33,012 bases of DNA from CALXCT01 sp964422185 (GTDB taxonomy: Bacteria > Bacillota > Clostridia > Oscillospirales > Oscillospiraceae): assembly GCA_964422185.1 (NCBI GenBank), contig CAYRAG010000018.1, positions 1 to 33,012 of the forward strand, written 5' to 3'. Both the position numbers and the translations under genes were made by a program. The notes under the pieces were generated by a model. The model made no database searches and was not told the origin of the DNA. It was given only the letters and a program-made list of their open reading frames with translations. Positions 22,041-30,609 of the stretch are shown here, in pieces (position 1 is the stretch's first letter; every line of letters begins with the position of its first letter).

Positions 22041-23048
22041 ATGAGCAGAAGACAGAGAAGTTCGGGCGTGCCGAGATGGCTGGTTCGGCTGTATTACGGA
22101 CTGGGTATTGTGGCAGGGGTCATTGTCGCGGCCTACCTCGCCTGGAACATTCTCGTGCCCGAGCCGGACACGGCGGACACACCCCCCGTGGCCTCCCCCG
22201 CCCCCACGCAGACGGCGGATCCCGCCGAGACCCTGAACCCGTCCGAGGCGCCGGTGGATCCCTATCAGCGCAAAGAGGAGTGCTGGACTTTCCTGCTGGT
22301 GGGCAAGGACAAGGTGGGGGCGAATACGGACAGCCTGATGTATCTCACCTATAATGTCAAGGATCAGACGGTCAGCGTGGCGTCCATCCCCCGGGACACC
22401 CGGATGGAGGTGGACCGCAGCAACAAGAAAATCAACGCGGCGTTCGCCAGCGGCGGTATGGAGGAGCTGCGCACGGAGGTCGCCAGGACGCTGGGCATCC
22501 CCGTGGACTACTATATTAAGGTGGATGTGAAGGCGTTCGTCCAGATCATCGACTGGGTGGGGGGCATCGATTTCGAGGTTCCCTGCAATATGAACTACGA
22601 CGACCCGGCGCAGGATCTGCATATCCACTACAAGAAGGGGATGCAGCACCTCACCGGCCAGCAGGCGCTGGAGGTGTGCCGCTTCCGGGACAACAACGAC
22701 GGAACCGGCTACTACGACCAGGGCCGGATGGAGACCCAGCGGGCGGTGCTGGCGACGGTGGCGAAGAAAGCCCTCTCCTGGGGCAGCCTGACGAAGATCA
22801 ACGAGTTTGTGGACATCATCATGGACAATGTGGAGACGGATCTGACCCTCTCGAACATGCTGTGGTTCGCCAGCAAGGCCGTCTATTTCGACATGGAGAA
22901 CCTCCATACGGAGACGCTGCCCGCGGAGTGGTACAGCCCCTACATGTGGCTGGATCCCCAGGGGGTGCTGGACATCGTCAACCAGTACCTGAACCCCTAC
23001 ACCACGGACCGCACCCTGAGCCAGCTGAGCATCGCCAGGCGGACATGA
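22041..23048 (+). CDS. LytR-CpsA-Psr (LCP) family cell-wall glycopolymer ligase
   Basis: LCP proteins attach anionic glycopolymers from lipid carriers to peptidoglycan on the outer face of the membrane. The 335-residue product has a short basic N-terminus, one membrane helix (about 15-37), a Pro/Thr/Ala-rich spacer (40-75) and an extracellular LCP domain. That domain shows FLLVGKD, NTDSLMYLTYN, VSVASIPRDTRM, KINAAFASGG, and CRFRDNN...QGRMETQRA; the conserved Arg and Asp residues that contact the pyrophosphate lipid are present. The start is the ATG at 22041 with only a weak GGGGGTG upstream. Which polymer it transfers is not visible. Confidence 0.93.
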   Translation: MSRRQRSSGVPRWLVRLYYGLGIVAGVIVAAYLAWNILVPEPDTADTPPVASPAPTQTADPAETLNPSEAPVDPYQRKEECWTFLLVGKDKVGANTDSLMYLTYNVKDQTVSVASIPRDTRMEVDRSNKKINAAFASGGMEELRTEVARTLGIPVDYYIKVDVKAFVQIIDWVGGIDFEVPCNMNYDDPAQDLHIHYKKGMQHLTGQQALEVCRFRDNNDGTGYYDQGRMETQRAVLATVAKKALSWGSLTKINEFVDIIMDNVETDLTLSNMLWFASKAVYFDMENLHTETLPAEWYSPYMWLDPQGVLDIVNQYLNPYTTDRTLSQLSIARRT

Positions 23049-23080
23049 ACACCGCCGCGTGCGCTTCACACAGAACAAAC

Positions 23081-23110
23081 CCGGAGCGCCGTGTCCCCGC
23101 GGCGCTCCGG
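23081..23110 (+). terminator. Hairpin after the LCP gene
   Basis: An 11-base stem CCGGAGCGCCG/CGGCGCTCCGG (23081-23091 and 23100-23110) with an 8-base loop, 32 bases past the stop. Only TT follows, so it is a weak or factor-aided terminator. Confidence 0.5.
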
Positions 23111-23122
23111 TTGAAAGAACAC

Positions 23123-23151
23123 TTGACTTTAGCGGTTAAAAGCGCTAAAGT
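23123..23151 (+). promoter_or_regulatory. Promoter of aroF-tyrA
   Basis: -35 TTGACT (23123-23128), 17-base spacer, -10 TAAAGT (23146-23151). A palindrome fills the spacer and most of the -10 element. Confidence 0.65.
23127..23150 (+). promoter_or_regulatory. Palindromic operator candidate in the aroF-tyrA promoter
   Basis: CTTTAGCG (23127-23134) and CGCTAAAG (23143-23150) form a perfect 8-base inverted repeat with an 8-base centre, lying between and over the -35 and -10 boxes. A protein bound here would block RNA polymerase. The position fits repression of aromatic amino acid synthesis; the regulator is not identified. Confidence 0.5.
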
Positions 23152-23187
23152 ATCTTCGAGAATCTTTGAGAGGAGGGCGATGCCGCT

Positions 23188-24207
23188 GTGGTCGTGATAA
23201 TGAAGCCCCAGTTTACCCAGCGGGAGCTGGAAAACGCCATTCGGGAGATGGAGGCCGGCGGCGTCCGGGTCATGGTCTCCAAAGGCAGCGAGACCACCAT
23301 TCTGGGCGCGGAGGGAAACGCGTCCGGCATCAACCAGGAGAAGCTGGAGCAGATGCCCGGTGTGGATCGCGTCATGCGGGTGTCCGAGCCCTATAAGCTG
23401 GCCAACCGCAAGTACCATCCGGACAACACGGTCATCACGCTGCCCAACGGAAAAACGATCGGAGGCCAGGCGCTGGCGGTGATCGCCGGCCCGTGCTCCG
23501 TGGAGACGGAGGAGCAGATCTGCTTTGTGGCGGACCGGGTGAAGCGCTCCGGCGCCGCGGCCCTGCGGGGCGGCGCGTTCAAGCCCAGAACCTCCCCCTA
23601 CTCGTTCCAGGGCCTGGAGTGCGAGGGCCTGGAGCTGCTGAAGGAGGCCAGGGAGGCCACCGGGCTGCCCATCGTCACGGAGATCATGGGCACGGAGTAT
23701 ATCGACCTGTTCCAGGAGTGCGTGGATGTCATCCAGGTGGGCGCCCGGAACATGCAGAACTTCAACCTGCTCAAGCAGCTGGGCTGCCGGACGGACAAGC
23801 CCATTCTGCTCAAGCGGGGGCTGTCCGCCACCATTGAGGAGTGGCTCATGGCCGCGGAGTATATCATGGCCGGCGGCAACCACAATGTGATCTTGTGCGA
23901 GCGCGGGATCCGCACCTTTGAGACTTTCACCCGCAACACCCTGGATCTGTCCGCGGTGCTGGCGGTGAAGCAGCAGTCCCACCTGCCGGTGGTGGTGGAT
24001 CCGTCCCACGCCTGCGGCAAGTCGTGGATGGTGGAGCGGATGTCTCTCGCCGCGGTGGCCGCCGGCGCGGACGGCCTGATCATCGAGGTGCACAACGATC
24101 CGGAGCACGCCTGGTGCGACGGCGCCCAGTCCATCACCCCGGAGCAGTTTGACTCGCTCATGGGCAAGGTGTCCCGGCTGGCGGAGTGCGTGGGGCGCAC
24201 GGCCTAG
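23188..24207 (+). CDS. aroF: 3-deoxy-7-phosphoheptulonate synthase (DAHP synthase, type Ibeta)
   Basis: First step of the shikimate pathway: phosphoenolpyruvate plus erythrose 4-phosphate. The 339-residue product has an N-terminal ferredoxin-like regulatory domain (about 1-70, MVVIMKPQFTQRELENAI), as in feedback-controlled Thermotoga-type enzymes, then the TIM-barrel domain with AGPCSVE (100-106, metal-ligand C103), RGGAFKPRTSPYSFQG (127-142), and VDPSHACGK. I use the GTG at 23188 because the family starts M-[IV]-[IV]-x-[ML]-KP; AGGAGG is 11 bases upstream. The ATG at 23200 would cut the first strand of the regulatory domain. tyrA follows after 27 bases. Confidence 0.95.
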   Translation: MVVIMKPQFTQRELENAIREMEAGGVRVMVSKGSETTILGAEGNASGINQEKLEQMPGVDRVMRVSEPYKLANRKYHPDNTVITLPNGKTIGGQALAVIAGPCSVETEEQICFVADRVKRSGAAALRGGAFKPRTSPYSFQGLECEGLELLKEAREATGLPIVTEIMGTEYIDLFQECVDVIQVGARNMQNFNLLKQLGCRTDKPILLKRGLSATIEEWLMAAEYIMAGGNHNVILCERGIRTFETFTRNTLDLSAVLAVKQQSHLPVVVDPSHACGKSWMVERMSLAAVAAGADGLIIEVHNDPEHAWCDGAQSITPEQFDSLMGKVSRLAECVGRTA

Positions 24208-24234
24208 GGACAGAGAAGGGGGAGGCGGGAGAAC

Positions 24235-25104
24235 ATGGACAGGAAAATTGCCATTGTGGGCCTCGGCCTGATCGGTGGCTCCCTGGCTCTGGCGCTGAGA
24301 GGCTTCGAGGATTACCGGATTCTGGGCGTCGTGCGGCGCCAGGAGACGGCGGACTACGCCGCCGCCCACGGCGTGGGGGACGAGGTGACGCTGGACGCGA
24401 AAGCCGCCCTGGCCCAGGCGGAGGTGACTTTCCTGTGCATGGATCCGGAGGATATCGCCCGCTTCATGGCCGAGCACCGGGACGAGTTCCGGCCCGGCAG
24501 CCTGGTCACGGATGTGTGCGGCATCAAGGGCGCCATGATGGAGGCCTCCCGGGTGCTCCCGGAGAGCGTGGACTTCATCGGCAGCCACCCCATGGCGGGC
24601 ACGGAGTTCTCCGGCATTGAGCACGCCCTGGTGGACATGTTCCACGGCGCCCACTACATCATCACGCCCCGGGAGACCAGCACGCCGGAGCATGTGGCGC
24701 TGCTGGAGCGGATCGCGGCCTACCTCGGCTGCCGGGATGTGGTGAGAACCAGGCCGGAGGAGCACGACGCCATCATCGCCTACACCAGCCAGATGATGCA
24801 CATCATCGCCGTGGCGGTGTGCGACGACGAGGATCTGTTCCAGTGCCAGGGCTTTGAGGGCAGCTCGTTTCGCGGCTGCACCCGGGTGGCGGATCTGGAT
24901 GTGAATCTGTGGACGCAGCTGTTTACCATGAACCGCACGGCCCTGACCGCCGCGCTGGATCGGCTGTCTGAGAACCTGGACGCCTACCGCGCCGCCCTGC
25001 GCTCCGGGGATCCGGAGATCCTGCGGCAGAAGCTCCGGCACTCCGCGGCGCGGAAACACCAGCTGGATCTGGGCGAGAGGCCGGCGGATCCCTACTATGT
25101 CTGA
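24235..25104 (+). CDS. tyrA: Prephenate dehydrogenase
   Basis: NAD(P)-dependent oxidative decarboxylation of prephenate to 4-hydroxyphenylpyruvate in tyrosine synthesis. The 289-residue product begins with a Rossmann motif IVGLGLIGGSLA (7-18) and has the family blocks TDVCGIKG, IGSHPMAGTEFSG (115-127) and AYTSQMMHIIA. No C-terminal ACT domain is present, so feedback control by tyrosine through ACT is not expected; control may lie at the promoter. AAGGGGGAG precedes the ATG. It shares an operon with aroF, ending at a strong bidirectional terminator. Confidence 0.94.
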   Translation: MDRKIAIVGLGLIGGSLALALRGFEDYRILGVVRRQETADYAAAHGVGDEVTLDAKAALAQAEVTFLCMDPEDIARFMAEHRDEFRPGSLVTDVCGIKGAMMEASRVLPESVDFIGSHPMAGTEFSGIEHALVDMFHGAHYIITPRETSTPEHVALLERIAAYLGCRDVVRTRPEEHDAIIAYTSQMMHIIAVAVCDDEDLFQCQGFEGSSFRGCTRVADLDVNLWTQLFTMNRTALTAALDRLSENLDAYRAALRSGDPEILRQKLRHSAARKHQLDLGERPADPYYV

Positions 25105-25120
25105 GCTGACAAAATATGCA

Positions 25121-25166
25121 AAAGCGCCCCCGGCGCGGCCGTCCAGGCCGATCCGGGGGCGCTTTT
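25121..25166. terminator. Bidirectional terminator between tyrA and the flavodoxin-like gene
   Basis: A 13-base stem (AAAGCGCCCCCGG, 25121-25133, with CCGGGGGCGCTTT) around a 19-base loop. T-rich sequence follows on the plus strand (CTTTTTCATTTTT), and A-rich sequence on the other side serves the minus strand. Confidence 0.85.
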
Positions 25167-25173
25167 TCATTTT

Positions 25174-25644
25174 TCAGGAGCGCAGCCACTCCAGCACCGG
25201 GGCGAGATTCTCCATGGACACGCAGTCCAGCCCGTCCCGGGCGGCGTTCACAATGGTCCGGGCGGCCGCGTCGTCCTCCGGCCGCTTCTTCATCACCCGG
25301 ATCATCAGGTTCATCATGGACCGGTTCAGGCCCGTCAGTCTGCTGTGGTCGTAGCCGCCCCGCAGGTAGAACATCCGGCCGTCCGGCAGCTGCTTTGCCA
25401 GATCGCCGGGGCCGTCCCGATCCCCCAGTCCCACGGCGCAGCAGCCCGTGACCTGGAAGAGGCGCCTTGCCCTGCGCAGCCCCACAATGGAGCCCGCCCG
25501 GAGCCAGCCCAGATACAGTACCCGGCCGCCCCTGTCCGCCTCCTCCAGCCTGTGGCAGGGCAGACCGGTCTCCCGGGCGAGCAGATTCGCGTACCGCTCC
25601 GTAAAGCCGGTGTTGGAAGTGTAGATGATCCGATCCGCCTGCAT
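25174..25644 (-). CDS. Flavodoxin-like domain protein
   Basis: A 156-residue protein with the FMN phosphate-binding loop YTSNTGFTERYA near the N-terminus (9-20), as in flavodoxins and flavodoxin-domain proteins related to protoporphyrinogen oxidase-like HemG folds. The middle segment RVLYLGWLRAGSIVGLRRAR looks like the second flavodoxin strand-helix unit. The substrate or partner is unknown. I start at the ATG at 25642-25644, preceded by AGGAGGGG; a longer frame lacks homology. It is the last gene of the malic enzyme, barnase, barstar operon, 37 bases after barstar. Confidence 0.78.
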   Translation of the reverse strand: MQADRIIYTSNTGFTERYANLLARETGLPCHRLEEADRGGRVLYLGWLRAGSIVGLRRARRLFQVTGCCAVGLGDRDGPGDLAKQLPDGRMFYLRGGYDHSRLTGLNRSMMNLMIRVMKKRPEDDAAARTIVNAARDGLDCVSMENLAPVLEWLRS

Positions 25645-25681
25645 GCGCGTCCCCTCCTGTTTTTCCGCCGCCGCCGGGCGG

Positions 25682-25960
25682 CTACAGTCCCTCTTCCTCC
25701 ACGACAAACGAGAACTCCGGGTTCTCCATCGACGCCTGGTACAGCGTGTCCAGCAGCCTGTCCCGGTAGTCCGGGTCGGAGACCAGCAGATCCTGGGCGT
25801 TGATGAGCAGCACGGCGGTGGAGTCCAGCTCCGTGAGCAGATCCCACAGCGCGTCCAGGTTGGCGCCGTACCAGTCCGGAAAGCCCAGCACCCGGGCGAT
25901 ATGAGCGTGGGCGTCCGCCCGGTCTGTCATCCGGCTGCCGTCCAGTACATAGTAGTCCAT
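25682..25960 (-). CDS. Barstar family ribonuclease inhibitor
   Basis: Cytoplasmic inhibitor that plugs the active site of barnase-type RNases. The 92-residue product contains FPDWYGANLDALWDLLTEL (31-49), matching the binding helix of barstar; the Tyr and the two Asp residues of the LDALWD segment that contact barnase are conserved. Length is close to the 89-90 residues of the classic protein. The ATG at 25958-25960 follows GGGAGG. It lies 20 bases downstream of the barnase-like gene, the usual toxin-then-immunity order. Confidence 0.92.
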   Translation of the reverse strand: MDYYVLDGSRMTDRADAHAHIARVLGFPDWYGANLDALWDLLTELDSTAVLLINAQDLLVSDPDYRDRLLDTLYQASMENPEFSFVVEEEGL

Positions 25961-25980
25961 GTCCGTCCGCCTCCCGCCGC

Positions 25981-26553
25981 CTAATACAGCCGGGTGAACG
26001 ACGCGTAGTGGTCGTCCGTGTAGTAGATCAGGCCGTCGCTGGACCAGACGATCCGCTCCCCGCCCCGGAAGCCGCCTTCGTAATTCACATCGCACTCATA
26101 CCAGGTGCGGCCCTCGGCGTCCGGGAGGAGCCCCTCGCGGTTGCCGAAGCGATCCCCGCCGATGCTCATGCCGTCCGCCACATCCCACAGATTGCCCTCC
26201 GCGCTGACCCAGCCCAGATCCTGCGCCTCCCGCTTCGTGAGGAAGTTGGGCGGCAGCTCCTCGTAGAGGTACAGGTACTCCGCTACATCGTCCGGCGTGG
26301 TGTACTCCTCGCCGAAGACCACATCGTCCTCGGTGGACACATACTCGTCCCCGGGAACCTGCCCGGATTCCTCCGGGGCGGGGGAGGTCTCCGCGGGCTG
26401 CGTACTTTCCTCCGGCGCGATCTGCGCCGTCCCGGAGACGCCGGGGGCCTCGGACGGGGTGCCGTCTCCGGCCTGAGAGCCGCCGCATCCGGTCAGGAGC
26501 AGCAGCAGCGCCAGGAGCAGGGATACCAGGGCGGCGGTCTTTTTTCCTCTCAT
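25981..26553 (-). CDS. Barnase-like ribonuclease with lipoprotein signal peptide
   Basis: Guanyl-preferring endoribonuclease of the barnase (N1/T1-like) family. Of 190 residues, 81-190 align without gaps to mature barnase as I recall it, with more than half identical by eye. All key residues are kept: K107, R139, E153, R163, R167 and H182, matching barnase K27, R59, E73, R83, R87 and H102. The N-terminus is a signal peptide (MRGKK, then a Leu-rich core) ending in LTGC (20-23), a lipobox, so the protein is predicted to be anchored outside the membrane at C23. A Ser/Pro/Glu-rich tether (24-80) follows. It starts 2 bases after the malic enzyme stop, with only a weak GGGGAT site, so it probably depends on coupled translation. 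Barstar is encoded next. Confidence 0.93.
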   Translation of the reverse strand: MRGKKTAALVSLLLALLLLLTGCGGSQAGDGTPSEAPGVSGTAQIAPEESTQPAETSPAPEESGQVPGDEYVSTEDDVVFGEEYTTPDDVAEYLYLYEELPPNFLTKREAQDLGWVSAEGNLWDVADGMSIGGDRFGNREGLLPDAEGRTWYECDVNYEGGFRGGERIVWSSDGLIYYTDDHYASFTRLY

Positions 26554-26555
26554 GG

Positions 26556-27728
<1,173 letters not shown>

Positions 27729-27780
27729 CCGGGAATCTCCCCTCGTGATCAGAATCCTGCGCACGCCGTCTGCGCGGCGC

Positions 27781-27809
27781 TTGTTTTTTCCATTATACTA
27801 TGCTAGAAT
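27781..27809 (+). promoter_or_regulatory. Promoter of the copper-amine-oxidase-like/deacetylase-like gene
   Basis: -35 TTGTTT (27781-27786), 17-base spacer, -10 TAGAAT (27804-27809). It overlaps the opposing malic enzyme promoter. Confidence 0.5.
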
Positions 27810-27821
27810 GCGCAGTGTAAA
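27792..27821 (-). promoter_or_regulatory. Promoter of the malic enzyme operon
   Basis: Minus strand: -35 TTTACA (27816-27821), 18-base spacer, perfect -10 TATAAT (27792-27797), about 64 bases before the malic enzyme start. Confidence 0.65.
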
Positions 27822-27865
27822 CAGACAAAAGGAAGAAAAACAACCCGGGAGAGGGGGCGCGGATT

Positions 27866-29008
27866 GTGAAAAAAAGAGGAATGGCGCTGCTCTGCGCACT
27901 GGCGCTGTGCCTGGTCATGGCGACCTCCGCCTGGGGTTCCTCCGGCACCATCTACTTCACCGCCGTGAACGACCGGCTGCTCTCCCTGACCTCGGACACC
28001 ATGCCCATGTGGTCCGGCGGGGCGCTCTATGTGCCGTATACCGTTTTCGACGCCGGCTCCACCAGCGTCAGCCTGGGGGTGTCCTGCAGCTACAGCAGCA
28101 CGGGCAATACCCTGACCGTCTACAACCTGCGCAAGATGCTGGTCTATGACATGAATGCGGGCAGCGCCAGGGATCAGCACTCCGGGCAGACCTACAGCGC
28201 CCGGGCCATCACCCGCAACGGCAGGATCTATGTCCCCGTGGCGTTTACCTGCGACTTCTTCGACCTGGGCTGGAGCAACACCTACACGGAGTACGGCAAC
28301 CTGATCCGGATCACCAGCTCCGCCGCGGTTCTCTCCAACGCGGACTTCATTGACGCGGGCTCCGTGTGGATGGCCAGCCGGCTGAAAGAATACCTCCAGA
28401 ACCAGTACCCGGGCCCCGCGGACACCCCGCCGGAGCCCTCCGCGTCCGCGCCGGAGGAGACGGAACCGGACGGGGAGAACAGCCAGGTCTACCTGGCGTT
28501 CCGCTGCGACACCGGCCAGGCCGCGCAGGAGATCCTGGACACCCTGGACGGCACCGGCAGCCGGGCCCTGTTCTTCCTGCCCGCGGACGCTCTGGCGGAC
28601 AACGGAGATCTGATCCGGCGCATTGTGGGCACCGGGCACAGCCTGGGCCTGGCGACGGACGCGGACACCGCCGAGGCGGCGCTCTCGGAGCTGGAGAGCG
28701 GCAACCGGATGCTCGCCCGGATGGCCCGCACCCAGACGAGAATGGCGCTGGCGGGCGACGGAATCACCGGCGACCTGGCGCAGGCGGGCTGGCTGTGCTG
28801 GACCGGCTGGTATGACGGCGCGCCGGATGTCGACATGCGCCCGGCCACCCTGACGGCGAATCTCATGGCCGTCCTCGGCCGCAGAACCGGCACCATCCGC
28901 ATCACCATGGACGACAGCACCGTGTCCTCCGAGGCGCTGGCCGCCCTGCTGCGCCGCACGGCGACGGAGGGATATGTCTTTCTGCAGGCGGTGGAGACCA
29001 GGTTCTGA
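27866..29008 (+). CDS. Secreted protein: copper-amine-oxidase-N-like domain plus degenerate polysaccharide-deacetylase-like domain
   Basis: A 380-residue protein with a signal peptide (MKKRGMALLCALALCLVMATSA, cleavage near 22). Residues about 28-160 look like the copper amine oxidase N-terminal-like stalk domain common in clostridial surface proteins (GALYVPYTVFDAG, NGRIYVPVAFTCDFF). After a Pro/Glu/Ser linker (182-205), residues about 207-378 resemble a NodB-type deacetylase fold: QEILDTLDGTGSRALFFLPADALADNGDLIRRIVGTGHSLG. The catalytic motifs are lost: the TFDDG-like motif reads FRCDTG (212-217), and the H-x3-H metal site reads LATDAD. So deacetylase activity is unlikely and a binding role is possible. 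The start is a GTG at 27866 behind GAGAGGGGG. Confidence 0.7.
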   Translation: MKKRGMALLCALALCLVMATSAWGSSGTIYFTAVNDRLLSLTSDTMPMWSGGALYVPYTVFDAGSTSVSLGVSCSYSSTGNTLTVYNLRKMLVYDMNAGSARDQHSGQTYSARAITRNGRIYVPVAFTCDFFDLGWSNTYTEYGNLIRITSSAAVLSNADFIDAGSVWMASRLKEYLQNQYPGPADTPPEPSASAPEETEPDGENSQVYLAFRCDTGQAAQEILDTLDGTGSRALFFLPADALADNGDLIRRIVGTGHSLGLATDADTAEAALSELESGNRMLARMARTQTRMALAGDGITGDLAQAGWLCWTGWYDGAPDVDMRPATLTANLMAVLGRRTGTIRITMDDSTVSSEALAALLRRTATEGYVFLQAVETRF

Positions 29009-29061
29009 GCCGCACCCGCCGGGCAGGAAGCCGCGGGGTTCCCCCGCGCAGAAAAAAAGGT

Positions 29062-29100
29062 ATGCCCCGGGCGTTCGCGATGCGCGGATGTCCGGGGCAT
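29062..29100. terminator. Bidirectional terminator between convergent genes
   Basis: A 9-base stem ATGCCCCGG/CCGGGGCAT around a 21-base loop. On the minus strand CCTTTTTTTCTG follows, a strong tail for the MATE gene; on the plus strand GGTTCTTCTTT follows, weaker. Confidence 0.75.
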
Positions 29101-29123
29101 GGTTCTTCTTTGGGGAACGCGGT

Positions 29124-30515
29124 TCAGGTGCTCAGTTCCCGCCAGGTTCTCCGGATGAGGACGACCGCGATGAGGAAAGTGAGAAGATCCGACAGCGGCA
29201 TGGAGAGCAGCACGCCGTCCAGACCGAAGAAGACCGGCAGCAGCAGCGCGAAGCCCACCCCGAACCCCACCTCGCGGATCACGGACAGAGCGGTGGAGGC
29301 GGCGGCCTTTCCCATGGCCTGCAGGAAGATGAAACAGGCCTTGTTCACGCAGGCGAGGACGATCAGGCACAGATAGACCCGGAACGCGCGCACCGCGAAC
29401 TGCGTGTAGTACGCGCTCTCCTGGGCGGCGCCGAAGACGGCGATGAGCTGCCGGGGAAACAGCTCCACGAGGAGAAACGCCGCGGCGCCCACGGCGGCCT
29501 CGGCGAGGAGCAGCCTGGCGAACAGCTCTTTTACGCGGCGTTTCAGACCGGCTCCGATGTTGTACCCGACGATGGGGATGCAGCCCGCCGCCATTCCCAC
29601 GACAATGGAGATGACGATCTGGAAAAACTTCATGACGATCCCCACGACGGCCATGGGGATCTGGGCGTACTGCGCCTGGCTGAACACCGCGTCCAGGGCG
29701 CCGTACTTCCGGATCATGTTGTTCACGGCGGCCATGGACGCCACCAGGGAGATCTGGGACAGAAAACTGGTCAGGCCCAGCACGAGGATCTTCCCGGCGA
29801 CGGCCCGGTCGGGCCGGAAGTCCCCGCGGCGGAGCCGGATATGCCGCATATGCAGCAGATACCAGACAGACAGGGCGGCGGTGACGACCTGGCCGAGGAC
29901 GGTGGCGGCCGCGGCCCCCGTCATGCCCCAGTGGAGCGGGAAGATGAACAGCGGGTCGAGGATCAGGTTCAGCACGGCGCCGGCCAGCGTGGAGAGCATG
30001 GCGAATCCCGGGCTTCCGTCCGCACGGATGACGGGGTTCATGGCCTGGCCGAACAGGTAGAACGGGATGCCCAGGGTGATCCAGAAGAAGTACTCCCGGG
30101 CGTATTGGAAAGTCTCTTCGTTTACCGTGCCCCCGAACAGCGAGAGCAGACCGTCCCGGAAGATCAGGTAGAGCGCGGTCAGCGCCAGGGACGCCGCGAG
30201 AACCATGACCACGGCGTTTCCCACGCTTTTCCCGGCGGCCTGTGTCTCGTGCTTCCCCTGGCTGATGCTCACAAACGCGCAGCAGCCGTCGCCGATCATC
30301 ACGGCGATGGCCAGCGCGATCACCGTGAGCGGGAAAACCACGGTGTTGGCGGCGTTTCCGTACGAGCCCAGGTAGGCGGCGTTGGCGATGAACACCTGGT
30401 CGACGATGTTGTAGAGCGCGCCCACCAGAAGCGAGATGATGCAGGGCACGGCGTATTTTCGCATGAGCCTGCCCGTCTTTTCCTCCGCGAGGAAAGTTGG
30501 TCCGTTTTGATCCAT
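29124..30515 (-). CDS. MATE family efflux transporter
   Basis: Multidrug and toxin extrusion type antiporter with about 12 membrane helices over 463 residues. The N-terminus GRLMRKYAVPCIISLLVGALYNIVDQVFIA is typical of the MepA-like branch, and the second half repeats the pattern with SQISLVASMAAVNNMIRKYG and GMAAGCIPIVGYNIGAG. I start at the ATG at 30513-30515, behind GGGAGGG. The same reading frame stays open upstream through a leader terminator to 30752, but that part has no homology to MATE proteins. The substrate is unknown; expression is probably set by the leader at 30535-30609. Confidence 0.93.
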   Translation of the reverse strand: MDQNGPTFLAEEKTGRLMRKYAVPCIISLLVGALYNIVDQVFIANAAYLGSYGNAANTVVFPLTVIALAIAVMIGDGCCAFVSISQGKHETQAAGKSVGNAVVMVLAASLALTALYLIFRDGLLSLFGGTVNEETFQYAREYFFWITLGIPFYLFGQAMNPVIRADGSPGFAMLSTLAGAVLNLILDPLFIFPLHWGMTGAAAATVLGQVVTAALSVWYLLHMRHIRLRRGDFRPDRAVAGKILVLGLTSFLSQISLVASMAAVNNMIRKYGALDAVFSQAQYAQIPMAVVGIVMKFFQIVISIVVGMAAGCIPIVGYNIGAGLKRRVKELFARLLLAEAAVGAAAFLLVELFPRQLIAVFGAAQESAYYTQFAVRAFRVYLCLIVLACVNKACFIFLQAMGKAAASTALSVIREVGFGVGFALLLPVFFGLDGVLLSMPLSDLLTFLIAVVLIRRTWRELST

Positions 30516-30534
30516 ATCCGGTTTCCCTCCCGCA

Positions 30535-30609
30535 CAAAAAAAGAAAAGGCGCAAGCCCGGAGCTGGACTTACGCCTTTTCGGCAACACACTGCACTTTCC
30601 GCCGGTAAG
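30535..30609 (-). promoter_or_regulatory. Leader terminator with competing pairing upstream of the MATE gene
   Basis: On the minus strand a 12-base stem (30568-30579 with 30544-30555, one G-T pair) is followed by CTTTTTTT (30536-30543), a textbook intrinsic terminator ending 20 bases before the start codon. Upstream, CTTAC and CGGC (30601-30609) can pair with GTAAG (30568-30572) and GCCG (30580-30583). That would consume the 5' arm of the terminator. Such mutually exclusive pairings are how riboswitches and other attenuators work. I do not recognise the aptamer class. Confidence 0.65.

Noticed and set aside
20409..23078. A long minus-strand frame across murC, the N gap and the LCP gene.
   Set aside because: It runs through undetermined bases and opposite two conserved genes; the composition is Arg/His/Gly-rich without domains.
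23180..23197. A five-codon reading frame (M-P-L-W-S) right after AGGAGG, upstream of aroF, which could be a leader peptide with a Trp codon.
   Set aside because: It overlaps the homology-supported GTG start of aroF, its spacing to AGGAGG is only 3 bases, and no attenuator hairpin follows.
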